DNA from: Symbioplanes lichenis | Lineage (GTDB): Bacteria; Actinomycetota; Actinomycetes; Mycobacteriales; Micromonosporaceae | Direction of reading: 5' to 3' | Length of the DNA stretch: 64,000 bases | Assembly (NCBI RefSeq): GCF_030709675.1 | Contig: NZ_JAUZQD010000009.1 | Location: forward strand, 186,001-250,000 | Shown: positions 18,114-25,967 of the stretch, one piece after another | Layout: every line of letters starts with the position of its first letter | Numbering within the stretch: the first letter of the stretch is position 1 | Program-made: the position numbers and the translations under genes | The notes under the pieces: model-generated | Databases searched by the model: none | What the model was told of the DNA's origin: nothing | What the model saw: the letters and a program-made list of their open reading frames with translations, nothing else

Positions 18114-18689
18114 ATGGCGGCCATGGGACACCGCGAGAACCTGCTCGAAGGCGCCAAGCGCTGCCTCGCCGAGAAGGGCTATGCGAACACGACCGCGCGC
18201 GACATCGTGGCGGTGTCCGGGGCGAACCTCGCGTCGATCGGCTACCACTACGGCTCGACCCAGGCGCTGATGACGGCGGCCATGCTCAGCTCCATCGAGG
18301 AGTGGGGCGACGCGATCGGAGCAGCGCTGGCCGGTGAGGGAGACGACGATTCCCCCGACCCCCTGGTGCGTTATTGGCGGCGAGTGCTCGGCACCCTCGA
18401 CACCCAGCGCGCGCTCTGGGTGGCCAGCGTCGAGGCGTGGGTCCAGGCGGAGCACCAGCCCGAGCTCAAGGCGCAGCTGGCCGCCGGGATCCAGCAGGGC
18501 CGCAGCGGGCTGGCCGCGATGCTGACCGGCAAGCCGGAGGACAGCCTGGACGACGAGACCGTACGCGGCCTGGGCTCGGTCGCCATGGCGCTCATGTCCG
18601 GCGTCATGATCCAGTGGCTCACCGACCCGGCGCACGCCCCGTCGGCCGAACAGATCGCCGCGGGAGTCCGCGCGCTCGCCGCCCTCTGA
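18114..18689 (+). CDS. TetR-family transcriptional repressor
   Basis: The 191-residue protein has an N-terminal helix-turn-helix (about residues 5-50) with ARDIVAVSGANLASIGYHYG, a typical TetR recognition helix, and an all-helical ligand domain. The start is ATG 18114; ATG 18123 is an alternative. It probably represses itself and the divergent monooxygenase through the palindrome at 18077. The ligand is unknown. Confidence 0.9.
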   Translation: MAAMGHRENLLEGAKRCLAEKGYANTTARDIVAVSGANLASIGYHYGSTQALMTAAMLSSIEEWGDAIGAALAGEGDDDSPDPLVRYWRRVLGTLDTQRALWVASVEAWVQAEHQPELKAQLAAGIQQGRSGLAAMLTGKPEDSLDDETVRGLGSVAMALMSGVMIQWLTDPAHAPSAEQIAAGVRALAAL

Positions 18690-18717
18690 AAGACTCAGGA
18701 CCACCGGCGCGCGGCCG

Positions 18718-19515
18718 ATGCGCAAGCCCATGAGAAGACGCCGGGAGAGCCGCGCGGAGGAAAGCACCGGAACGCAGTGGACGCTGGAGCTCCACCACCA
18801 GCCGATCTTCACGGCCGGCGGCGACGTCCGGGAGCTCGAGGCGCTGCTGCGCTGGCACCACCCCGAGCACGGCCTCCGGCCCGCCGGCGCGTTCCTCGAC
18901 GCGGGTCACCGCGAGCTGACGGCCCGGATCCTGCACGCCGCCGCGACGGCGACGGCGGGGTGGCGTACGCAAGGTCATGAGGTCCGGGTCGTGGTCAACC
19001 TGGCGGCGGACGACCTGCTCGACGAGGGCCTGCCCGCCCTGGTGACCGCGAGCACCGCGCGGGCCGGCCTGCCCGCGGGCGCGATCGCGGTGGAGTTCAA
19101 GGAGGCCGCCCTGGCTCGGGACCCGGCGGCGGCCGCGCGGGCGCTGACCCGGCTGGCCGGGGCGGGCGTCGCCGTGGACCTCGACGGCGTCGGTGCCGGG
19201 GGCACACACTGGCTGACGGTCGCGCAGGCGCCGGTCTCCCGGCTGCGGCTCGACCGTGATCTCGTCCGGCTGCTGCCCGAGAGCATGGCGGCCGAGCGCA
19301 TCGTCGCCGGCCTGCTCGGCATCGCCCGCGACCTCGGCCTGGGCGGGGTCGCCGTCGGGGTCGAGAACCGGGTCGCCGCCGAGCGGCTCATCGCGCTGGG
19401 CGTGGACGGCCTGCAGGGTTACGGCCTGGCCCGCCCGCTGCCCGCGGCGGAGGTCGCCGGCTGGCTCACGAACTGGAGGGAACTGCGGACCACGCCTTCG
19501 CCAGCAACTCTCTAG
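18718..19515 (+). CDS. Degenerate EAL-domain protein
   Basis: A 265-residue stand-alone EAL-type protein with no GGDEF or sensor part. The EAL triplet itself is present (41-43, in RELEALLRWHHPEHG), and the end GLQGYGLARPLP matches the family. Several catalytic positions differ: the usual DDFGTG metal loop reads DLDGVGAGG, the Lys of KID is Arg (LRLD), and AEGVET reads AVGVEN. It is therefore probably inactive as a c-di-GMP phosphodiesterase and may instead bind the nucleotide or a partner. Its 3' end overlaps the convergent HIT gene by 50 bases. Confidence 0.8.
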   Translation: MRKPMRRRRESRAEESTGTQWTLELHHQPIFTAGGDVRELEALLRWHHPEHGLRPAGAFLDAGHRELTARILHAAATATAGWRTQGHEVRVVVNLAADDLLDEGLPALVTASTARAGLPAGAIAVEFKEAALARDPAAAARALTRLAGAGVAVDLDGVGAGGTHWLTVAQAPVSRLRLDRDLVRLLPESMAAERIVAGLLGIARDLGLGGVAVGVENRVAAERLIALGVDGLQGYGLARPLPAAEVAGWLTNWRELRTTPSPATL

Positions 19516-20020
19516 TGTCGCCGAGCAGCTGCGGCAGAATCTTCGTCCGGCCGATCACCGGCATGAAGTTGCCGTCGCCGCCCCACCGGGGCACGACGTG
19601 CTGGTGCAGGTGCGCGGCGATGCCCGCCCCGGCGACCGCGCCCTGGTTCATGCCCAGGTTGAAGCCGTGCGGGCTGCTCGCCTGCCGGATCGCCCGCATC
19701 GCCCGCCGCGTGAAGGCGGCCAGCTCCACCGTCTCCTCGTCGGTCAGGTCGGTGTAGTCGGCCACGTGCCGGTAGGGGCAGATCAACAGATGACCCGGGT
19801 TGTACGGGTAGAGGTTGAGCACCGCGTAGACCCGCTCGCCCCGCGCCACCACCAGGCTCCTCTCCGGCGGCAGCCCGGTCGCCAGGCAGAAGGGGCAGCC
19901 CGTCGGCTCCTCGTAGCCCTCCTCCGCGTCCCGGTCCTCCCCGGAGACGTAGCCCATCCGGTGCGGCGTCCACAACCGTTCCAGCCCGTCGGGTTCCCCT
20001 GGCGTCTCGCTCACGCCCAC
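19466..20020 (-). CDS. HIT-family protein (Ap4A phosphorylase-like, Rv2613c type)
   Basis: The histidine-triad motif is intact in HLHQHVVPRW, preceded by NPGHLLICPYRHV. A CPFC motif near residue 42 probably binds zinc together with a downstream His. The protein is 184 residues and starts at GTG 20020 or 20014, without a clear ribosome site. The mycobacterial ortholog in the same thrS-HIT-pgsA neighbourhood is an Ap4A phosphorylase; that activity is inferred here. In this genome five genes separate it from pgsA. Confidence 0.92.
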   Translation of the reverse strand: MGVSETPGEPDGLERLWTPHRMGYVSGEDRDAEEGYEEPTGCPFCLATGLPPERSLVVARGERVYAVLNLYPYNPGHLLICPYRHVADYTDLTDEETVELAAFTRRAMRAIRQASSPHGFNLGMNQGAVAGAGIAAHLHQHVVPRWGGDGNFMPVIGRTKILPQLLGDTRELLAKAWSAVPSSS

Positions 20021-20092
20021 ACATTAATCGCACAGCAGATCCGGGGCTCGTGGCGTCTGCGTGGGGAAGAGTGTCCATCGGCGGGAGGCCGG

Positions 20093-21340
20093 ATGAGATT
20101 CGAGGAGTTCGCCGCGGCGCGCTCACCCGCGCTGCTGCGGTACGCGATGCTGCTCAGCGGCGATCGCGAACAGGCCCGGGACCTGGTGCAGGAGGTGCTC
20201 ACCCGGGCCCTGGTGAAATGGCGGCGCGTCGAGGGGACCGACGAGCCCTACGCGTACGTGCGCCGCATGCTCACCAACGAGTACCTCTCGTGGCGCCGGC
20301 GCCGCCGGGTCCCCACGGTTCCGCTGCTCGACACCCTGGACCGGCACGCCGGCGACGCCCCGGCCGCGGACGGCCTGATCGAGGGCGCCTACGCCGGCGC
20401 CGCCCGAATCCACCGCCGACGCAAGATCACCGCCACCGTCACGGCCGCCGTCGCCGTGGTCGCCGTGGCCGCCGGGCTCCCGCTCGCCCGGCACCTGGAG
20501 TCCGCGCCGCCGCTGCCCGTGACGAACGGGCCGCGCACCGAGACCCGGTCCACCGTGACGGTCGACCCGGACGCCGACTTCGTCGTGTGGGGCCGCCAGT
20601 CCACGATCGACCGGCAGACCCTCTACGTCGACCGGAACGGCAACGCCACCGACGGCGAGCCGAACTACACGGTCGTCGTGCAGTCGGAGGACCGGTTCAA
20701 GCCGGCCGACCTGCCCGCCGGGGAGCCGGTGCGGGTCGGCGACCACGACGCCCGGCTGCTGCCCTCGCTGCGCAAGGACAACGGCGGCGTCCCGAACACC
20801 CTGTCCCTCGCCTGGCAGAACACCGACGGCAGCTGGGTGACGATCGCCCCGGACCACGACGGGGACAAGGAGACGCTCCTTGCCCTCGGCGCGGCGCTGC
20901 GGGGCTCGGAGCCCGAGCCGGTGATCGGCCCGTTCCAGCTGACGACGACGCCCCCGGGGTTCGCGGTGCGCCAGGTCAGCACCAGGGCGGTCGAGGTCAT
21001 GCTGCTCGCCGCCCCGGACGCCCGGGTCTTCGGCGACAGCGCCATCGACTACGTCAAGGGCGGCGTCATCGTGGAGCTGGAGATGCGCAACGCCGACAAC
21101 GACAAGTTCCTCAGCGAGCTGGGCCCGGCCACCGACACGGTGCAGGGCTCACCCGCCTGGTACTCGATCGGCCGGACGAGCAAGAGCGGCAACTTCTACC
21201 TGCGGACAGCCACGTGCCACGTGCGGGTCTGGACCCGGGACCACGCCGACTTCCCCCGGGAGGACGCGAAGCGGCTGCTGGAGTCGGCTCGCATCGGGGC
21301 CTGCGACAGCAAGGACGGCTGGGGGCCGGTCGCGCCTTAG
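20093..21340 (+). CDS. Sigma-70 region 2 fused to a membrane segment and exported domain
   Basis: The 415-residue frame is unbroken. Residues 1-75 read as region 2 of a SigE-family ECF sigma factor (FEEFAAARSPALLRYAMLL, DLVQEVLTRALVKW, YVRRMLTNEYLSWRRRRR). Region 4, which should follow at about 100-165, is missing. After a short linker comes RIHRRRK and a membrane helix (112-131), then about 280 residues of exported beta-rich domain with several Cys. The second half looks like the membrane protein often encoded just after such sigma genes. An in-frame deletion that fused the two is the simplest history. GGGAGG precedes the ATG. Function is unknown; it cannot recognise a -35 element in the usual way. 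Confidence 0.75.
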   Translation: MRFEEFAAARSPALLRYAMLLSGDREQARDLVQEVLTRALVKWRRVEGTDEPYAYVRRMLTNEYLSWRRRRRVPTVPLLDTLDRHAGDAPAADGLIEGAYAGAARIHRRRKITATVTAAVAVVAVAAGLPLARHLESAPPLPVTNGPRTETRSTVTVDPDADFVVWGRQSTIDRQTLYVDRNGNATDGEPNYTVVVQSEDRFKPADLPAGEPVRVGDHDARLLPSLRKDNGGVPNTLSLAWQNTDGSWVTIAPDHDGDKETLLALGAALRGSEPEPVIGPFQLTTTPPGFAVRQVSTRAVEVMLLAAPDARVFGDSAIDYVKGGVIVELEMRNADNDKFLSELGPATDTVQGSPAWYSIGRTSKSGNFYLRTATCHVRVWTRDHADFPREDAKRLLESARIGACDSKDGWGPVAP

Positions 21341-21345
21341 AACCG

Positions 21346-21384
21346 TTCGAGGGGTACGGGCGGCTGCCGCCCGTACCCCTCGAA
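21346..21384. terminator. Bidirectional terminator between convergent genes
   Basis: The 19-base arms at 21346-21364 and 21366-21384 are perfect inverted repeats around one central base (physically about 18 pairs with a 3-base loop). It sits between the stops of the sigma-fusion gene (21340) and thrS (21389) and can serve both strands. It is the strongest hairpin in the window. Confidence 0.85.
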
Positions 21385-21388
21385 GGTC

Positions 21389-23362
21389 TTAAGCGGTGGG
21401 CCCGGCGTTGGTGCGCGAACGGACCACCTCGACCACGTGGGCGATCGCCTCGTCGAGCGGAACATTGTTGCGCTGCGAGCCGTCCCGGTAGCGGAAGGAG
21501 ACCGTGCCGCCGCTCACGTCGTCGTCGCCGGCGATCGCCATGAACGGGATCTTCTGCTGCTGGGCGGTGCGGATCTTCTTCTGCATGCGGTCGGTGGAGT
21601 GGTCGACCTCGGCCCGGATGCCCTGCTTGCGCAGCTTGTCGGCGAACTCCTGCAGATAGTCGCCGTGGTCGTCGCGGATCGGGATGCCGACCACCTGGAC
21701 CGGGGCGAGCCAGGCCGGGAAGGCGCCCGCGTAGTGCTCGACCAGCACGCCGAGGAAGCGCTCGATCGACCCGAACTTGGCCGAGTGGATCATCACCGGC
21801 TCCTGCCGGGTGCCGTCGGCCGCCTGATATTCAAGGCCGAAGCGGGCCGGCTGGTTGAAGTCGTACTGGATCGTCGACATCTGCCAGGTGCGGCCGATGG
21901 CGTCCTTGGCCTGCACGCTCATCTTCGGGCCGTAGAACGCCGCGCCGCCCGGGTCGGCCACCAGCTCGAGGCCGGACTCGGTCGCCACGTCCTCGAGCAC
22001 CTTCGTGGCGATCTCCCACTGCTCGTCGGAGCCGATGAACTTGTCGCTCTCCGGGTCGCGGGTGGACAGCTCGAGATAGAAGTCGTCCAGCCCGAAGTCG
22101 CGCAGCAGCGACAGCACGAAGTTCAGCAGGTGCTTGATCTCACCCGGGGCCTGCTCCGCGGTCACGTACGAGTGGGAGTCGTCCTGGGCGAAGCCGCGCA
22201 CCCGGGTCAGGCCGTGGATGACGCCCGACTTCTCGTAGCGGTAGACCGAGCCGAACTCGAACAGCCGGAGCGGCAGTTCCCGGTACGACCGGCCGCGCGA
22301 CCGGTAGATCAGGTTGTGCATCGGGCAGTTCATGGCCTTGAGGTAGTAGTCCGCCCCCTCCATGTGGCTCGGGGGGAACATCGTGTCCTTGTAGTACGGC
22401 AGGTGCCCGGAGGTGTGGAACAGCCCCTCCTTGCTGATGTGGGGCGTGCCGACGTACTGGAAGCCCTCCTCGATGTGCCGCGCGCGGACGTAGTCCTCCA
22501 TCTCGCGCTTGATCACACCGCCCTTGGGGTGGAAGACGGGCAGGCCGCTGCCGATCTCGTCGGGGAAGCTGAACAGGTCGAGCTCGGTGCCCAGCTTGCG
22601 GTGGTCGCGGCGCTCGGCCTCGGCCAGCCGGGTCTGATAGGCCTTGAGGTCGTCGCGGCTGGCCCACGCGGTGCCGTAGATCCGCTGCAGCTGCGGGTTC
22701 TTCTCATTGCCCCGCCAGTACGCGGCGGCCGAGCGCATGAGCTTGAACGCCGGGATGAGCCGGGTGCTCGGCAGGTGCGGGCCGCGGCACAGGTCGCCCC
22801 AGACGCGTTCACCCTTGCGGTCGATGTTGTCGTAGTGGGTCAGCTCCCCGCCGCCCACCTCCATGACCTCGCTGTCGTCGACGTCGCCCTTGATGTCGAC
22901 GAGCTCCAGCTTGTAGGGCTCGTGCGCCAGCTCGGCCTTCGCCTCGTCCAGGCTCGCGTATTCCCGGCGCCGGAAGGTCTGGCCGCTCTTGACGATCTCC
23001 TGCATCTTCTTCTCGAGCTTGCCGAGGTCGTCGGGCTGGAACGGCTTCTCGACGTCGAAGTCGTAGTAGAACCCGTCGGTGATGAACGGCCCGATGCCGA
23101 GCTTCGCCTCCGGGAACGTCGCCTGCACGGCCTGCGCGAGCACATGCGCCGTCGAGTGCCGCAGCACGTTGAGCCCGTCCGGCGTGTCGAGCGCCACCGG
23201 CTCGACCTCGGTGTCGGCGGCGGGCGCCCAGTCCAGGTCGCGCAGCCGGCCGCTCGGGTCCTTCACCACGACGATCGCCTTCGGACCGTTGCTGGGCAGG
23301 CCCGCGGCGGCCACCGCGTCGGCCGCCGTCGTCCCGGCGGCTACGACGAGAGCGTCGGACAC
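21389..23362 (-). CDS. thrS: Threonine--tRNA ligase
   Basis: ThrRS charges tRNA-Thr. The 657-residue protein starts at GTG 23362 with GAGGAG 7 bases upstream. An N-terminal TGS domain (about 1-60) precedes the editing domain with [11 protein letters not shown], then the class II core with [15 protein letters not shown] and RVRGFAQDD, and the C-terminal anticodon-binding domain. Length and order are normal. It anchors the conserved thrS-HIT-pgsA neighbourhood. I see no T-box in the 183-base upstream gap. Confidence 0.96.
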   Translation of the reverse strand: MSDALVVAAGTTAADAVAAAGLPSNGPKAIVVVKDPSGRLRDLDWAPAADTEVEPVALDTPDGLNVLRHSTAHVLAQAVQATFPEAKLGIGPFITDGFYYDFDVEKPFQPDDLGKLEKKMQEIVKSGQTFRRREYASLDEAKAELAHEPYKLELVDIKGDVDDSEVMEVGGGELTHYDNIDRKGERVWGDLCRGPHLPSTRLIPAFKLMRSAAAYWRGNEKNPQLQRIYGTAWASRDDLKAYQTRLAEAERRDHRKLGTELDLFSFPDEIGSGLPVFHPKGGVIKREMEDYVRARHIEEGFQYVGTPHISKEGLFHTSGHLPYYKDTMFPPSHMEGADYYLKAMNCPMHNLIYRSRGRSYRELPLRLFEFGSVYRYEKSGVIHGLTRVRGFAQDDSHSYVTAEQAPGEIKHLLNFVLSLLRDFGLDDFYLELSTRDPESDKFIGSDEQWEIATKVLEDVATESGLELVADPGGAAFYGPKMSVQAKDAIGRTWQMSTIQYDFNQPARFGLEYQAADGTRQEPVMIHSAKFGSIERFLGVLVEHYAGAFPAWLAPVQVVGIPIRDDHGDYLQEFADKLRKQGIRAEVDHSTDRMQKKIRTAQQQKIPFMAIAGDDDVSGGTVSFRYRDGSQRNNVPLDEAIAHVVEVVRSRTNAGPTA

Positions 23363-23476
23363 GGTGGTTCTCCTCACGGTCTTGTGATGGGTCAATGACG
23401 ATGCTAATGCGGTCGCCCCCGGCACCGGCTCCGTGGGTACCGCCGGGTGCGTCGGCCGGCTGGCATCGAGACTAGA

Positions 23477-23488
23477 TGTCGTACGACA
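23477..23488. promoter_or_regulatory. Perfect palindrome TGTCGTACGACA upstream of the toxin pair
   Basis: This 12-base perfect palindrome lies 58 bases before the ATG at 23546, between thrS and the toxin-type pair. The position suits an operator of the pair, but neither product shows an obvious DNA-binding domain. Confidence 0.4.
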
Positions 23489-23545
23489 CAATCACGCACG
23501 GCCGGGCTTCGTTCGGACGTACCATCGAGACCAGGAGGTACGGCG

Positions 23546-23899
23546 ATGACAGCGACCAGTGGCGCGGCGCCCGGCTCGCGCTATGCGGACCAACGGCATT
23601 ACGTCGTGCCGGCGAGCCTCGCCGATCTGCGGGGCCCTCGACGCGGGCAGATCACCCTCGACCGCTCCCTCGACTGGTCCGGCGACAGCACCTACGACCT
23701 CGACGATCCCGGCGACCTGCAGGTGATGTACCAGACCGTGCTGAACCAGGCCGCCACCCCCGACGATCTCGCTCGCTGCCTCGACGCCGGCACCCTTCGC
23801 CGGATATGGCCGGCCCTGTGGCTCCCCGACCGGCTGCGAGCCGTGTGGCAGGCCCGGTTCCCGGAGCTCACCACCTCGCCGCGGACTCTCGCCGGCTGA
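23546..23899 (+). CDS. Partner protein of an AbiEii-type toxin gene
   Basis: A 117-residue protein with a strong ribosome site (AGGAGGT, 6 bases from the ATG). It contains RYADQRHYVVPASLADLRGP and RIWPALWLPDRLRAVWQARFPEL, a pattern I associate with the small gene that precedes nucleotidyltransferase AbiEii/AbiGii toxin genes in actinobacteria. No helix-turn-helix is obvious. The next gene starts 2 bases after its stop, so the pair is co-expressed. An antitoxin role is inferred from position only. Confidence 0.7.
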   Translation: MTATSGAAPGSRYADQRHYVVPASLADLRGPRRGQITLDRSLDWSGDSTYDLDDPGDLQVMYQTVLNQAATPDDLARCLDAGTLRRIWPALWLPDRLRAVWQARFPELTTSPRTLAG

Positions 23900-23901
23900 T
23901 C

Positions 23902-24315
23902 GTGGACCCGGCCCACCTCAAGCTGGCCGAGATCGGACTCCGGGTCGCAGGCCGTTACGGCTTCGCCCTCGCCGGCGGATACGCCGTCCAGATTCACGGC
24001 ATCCTCGAACGCCCCAGCGAAGACGTCGATCTCTTCACCGCCTGGGATCGTCGTGATGAGTTCGCCGCTGCCGTCGAGGCCGTGATCAGTGTGGTTGCCG
24101 CACTGGTGACCGGCCGCTACACCCGCGAGCAACTGCTCGGGCTGGCGGAGGAGGCCGACGCGGGCTTCGACCGCCGCGTCTTCGCCGACCTCGTGGCGAT
24201 GATGCAGCGCTACCCGGACCGGCGTTTCGCCGCCTATGGCGTCCCTCCTGAACGCATCGCGGCCATGCGCGAGCGCTTCGCCGAGTGGCATGACGATCTA
24301 GTCAACCGGCAGTAG
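23902..24315 (+). CDS. AbiEii/AbiGii-family nucleotidyltransferase, internally shortened
   Basis: The 137-residue product opens with the MNT-fold signature FALAGGYAVQIHGILERPSE followed by DVDLF, so the GG and DxD nucleotide-binding residues are kept. After DEFAAAVEAVISVV the sequence jumps to ALVTGRYTREQLLGLAEEADAGFDRR, which in related proteins lies near the C-terminus. The usual KVEL and RDFLDV segments (roughly 80 residues) are missing. The frame stays open, suggesting an in-frame internal deletion and a probably inactive toxin. The GTG start is 2 bases after the partner gene. It abuts the convergent ADP-ribosylglycohydrolase. Confidence 0.72.
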   Translation: MDPAHLKLAEIGLRVAGRYGFALAGGYAVQIHGILERPSEDVDLFTAWDRRDEFAAAVEAVISVVAALVTGRYTREQLLGLAEEADAGFDRRVFADLVAMMQRYPDRRFAAYGVPPERIAAMRERFAEWHDDLVNRQ

Positions 24316-25185
24316 TCACTGGACCGTCAGCCATTCCGGCAGCGGCTCGCGGGCGTCGAGCCATTCCTTCGGTACGCCCTCCGCTCCCGTGAAGGCGGCC
24401 ACCACCCCGCCCGCCATGGCCGCCGTGGTGTCCATGTCCCCGCCCGCGGCCACGCACGTCTCGACAGCCGTCCGGTAATCGCCGAGGTGGTGTGCCGCAA
24501 CCCACACCGCGAAGGGCACCGAGTCGAGGGCCAGCGCGCCGGAGCCGTTGCCGAGCTCGTAGGCGGCCTCCTCCGCGGTCTTCAGGCGCACGGCCCTGGA
24601 GAGCGAGCCGCGCACCCGGCTGTCGGGGGTGTGGGCGATCACCGCGCCCAGCAGATCCACCGGCTCACCGCTCAACCGGGCGCCGGCCGCGGCCGCGGCG
24701 GCGACGGTGACCGCCACGGCGCCGGCGACGCCTTCGGGGTGGGCGTGGGTGACCTCGGCGGCCCGGGCGCCCTGCGCGGCGGCGTGGGCGAGTGAGTCGG
24801 CGTGCCAGGCGCCCAGGGGTGCGGCCCGCATGGCACCGCCGTTGCCGGCCGAGCCCTGCCCGTCGAAGGCGGCGGCCGCGGCGATCGGCCACGGGGTGCC
24901 CGCCCGGATTCCGCGCAGGGTCATGAGCGCCCCGCGCCCGTAGCCGCGGCCGGGGTCGAAATGCCGCCCGAGCAGCTCGGCCAGGCGGTCCTGATCCAGC
25001 ACCAGCTCGTCACCGTCGGTGATCGCATTGACGACACAGCATGCTTCCTCGGTGTCGTCCGTCCAGCGCCACGGCGGGGCGCCCGCATCGCCACCCAGCG
25101 CGCCGACCGCATCACCGACGGACAGGCCGATGAGGCTGTCGGCGGCGAGGGCCGCCCGGGTGCCGGGAAAGAGTGTGAAAGGCAT
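24316..25185 (-). CDS. ADP-ribosylglycohydrolase family protein
   Basis: The 289-residue protein has the DraG/ARH fold motifs: an N-terminal LIGLSVGDAVGA, WTDDTE (first metal ligands), GNGGAMRAAPLG, and GGDMDTTAAMAGG (second metal site). The di-magnesium residues are therefore intact and hydrolysis of an ADP-ribosyl bond is likely; the target is unknown. Its stop codon is directly adjacent to the stop of the shortened toxin gene on the other strand. Confidence 0.9.
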   Translation of the reverse strand: MPFTLFPGTRAALAADSLIGLSVGDAVGALGGDAGAPPWRWTDDTEEACCVVNAITDGDELVLDQDRLAELLGRHFDPGRGYGRGALMTLRGIRAGTPWPIAAAAAFDGQGSAGNGGAMRAAPLGAWHADSLAHAAAQGARAAEVTHAHPEGVAGAVAVTVAAAAAAGARLSGEPVDLLGAVIAHTPDSRVRGSLSRAVRLKTAEEAAYELGNGSGALALDSVPFAVWVAAHHLGDYRTAVETCVAAGGDMDTTAAMAGGVVAAFTGAEGVPKEWLDAREPLPEWLTVQ

Positions 25186-25277
25186 CGGAGAACGGATTCT
25201 AGCTCACCCTGCGTGATTCAATCATGGCCCTGAATGACGGATTCGGTCTATGCCGCCGCGTGCACTACCTTCTTCGC

Positions 25278-25967
25278 ATGGCCACGGTGTTGCTCGTCGA
25301 GGACGATCACGTCGTGCGCGGTGCGATGCTGCGGTCCCTGGCCGACCGCGGGCACGCCGTGCACGCCGTCGGCACGGCGCTCGACGCCCTGCGGCGCGTG
25401 GCGGCCGAGACGCCCGACCTGGTGGTGCTCGACCTCGGGCTGCCCGACCTCGACGGCTCCGACGCGCTGCGGATGCTGCGCGGCATCACCGACGTGCCGA
25501 TCATCATCGCGACCGCGCGCGACGACGAGCAGACCGTCGTGCGGCTGCTCCGCGCCGGCGCCGACGACTACATGGTCAAGCCCTTCACCGGCGCGCACCT
25601 CGACGCCCGCATCACCACCGTGCTGCGCCGCGTCGGGCGGGCCAGCCGGGCCGCCCAGCCCGCCGTGCACGAGGTCGGCGAGCTGCGGGTGGATGTCGGC
25701 GAGCGCAGCGCCGCGCTGGGCGACCAGCAACTCAACCTGACCCGCAAGGAGTTCGACCTGCTGGCCTACCTGGCCGCGCGCCCGGGCCGGGTGGTCTCCC
25801 GTCGTGAGCTGTTGGAGGAGGTATGGCGACAGCCGTCAGTCGGCGAGGACCAGACGATCGACGTGCATCTGTACTGGCTCCGTCGGAAACTGGGCGAATC
25901 CGCAGCGAAGCCGCGCTACCTGCGCACCGTGCGGGGGGTCGGATTCCGGTTGGTGGCGCCGGACTGA
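25278..25967 (+). CDS. OmpR-family response regulator
   Basis: The receiver domain begins MATVLLVEDD (acidic pocket E8-D10), has phosphorylation site D52 in LVVLDLGLPDLDG and the conserved Lys in YMVKPF. The C-terminal winged helix ends with TVRGVGFRL. It is 229 residues from ATG 25278; an upstream GTG/ATG would add 18 residues. It is followed by an overlapping histidine kinase in another frame, so the two form a two-component pair. Confidence 0.93.
   Translation: MATVLLVEDDHVVRGAMLRSLADRGHAVHAVGTALDALRRVAAETPDLVVLDLGLPDLDGSDALRMLRGITDVPIIIATARDDEQTVVRLLRAGADDYMVKPFTGAHLDARITTVLRRVGRASRAAQPAVHEVGELRVDVGERSAALGDQQLNLTRKEFDLLAYLAARPGRVVSRRELLEEVWRQPSVGEDQTIDVHLYWLRRKLGESAAKPRYLRTVRGVGFRLVAPD

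Noticed and set aside
21437-23398. A 653-codon open frame antisense to thrS
   Set aside because: Shadow of the threonyl-tRNA synthetase gene, whose motifs and ribosome site are unambiguous.
23363-23545. T-box leader upstream of thrS
   Set aside because: No T-box consensus or anti-terminator seen; actinobacterial T-boxes mostly control ileS.
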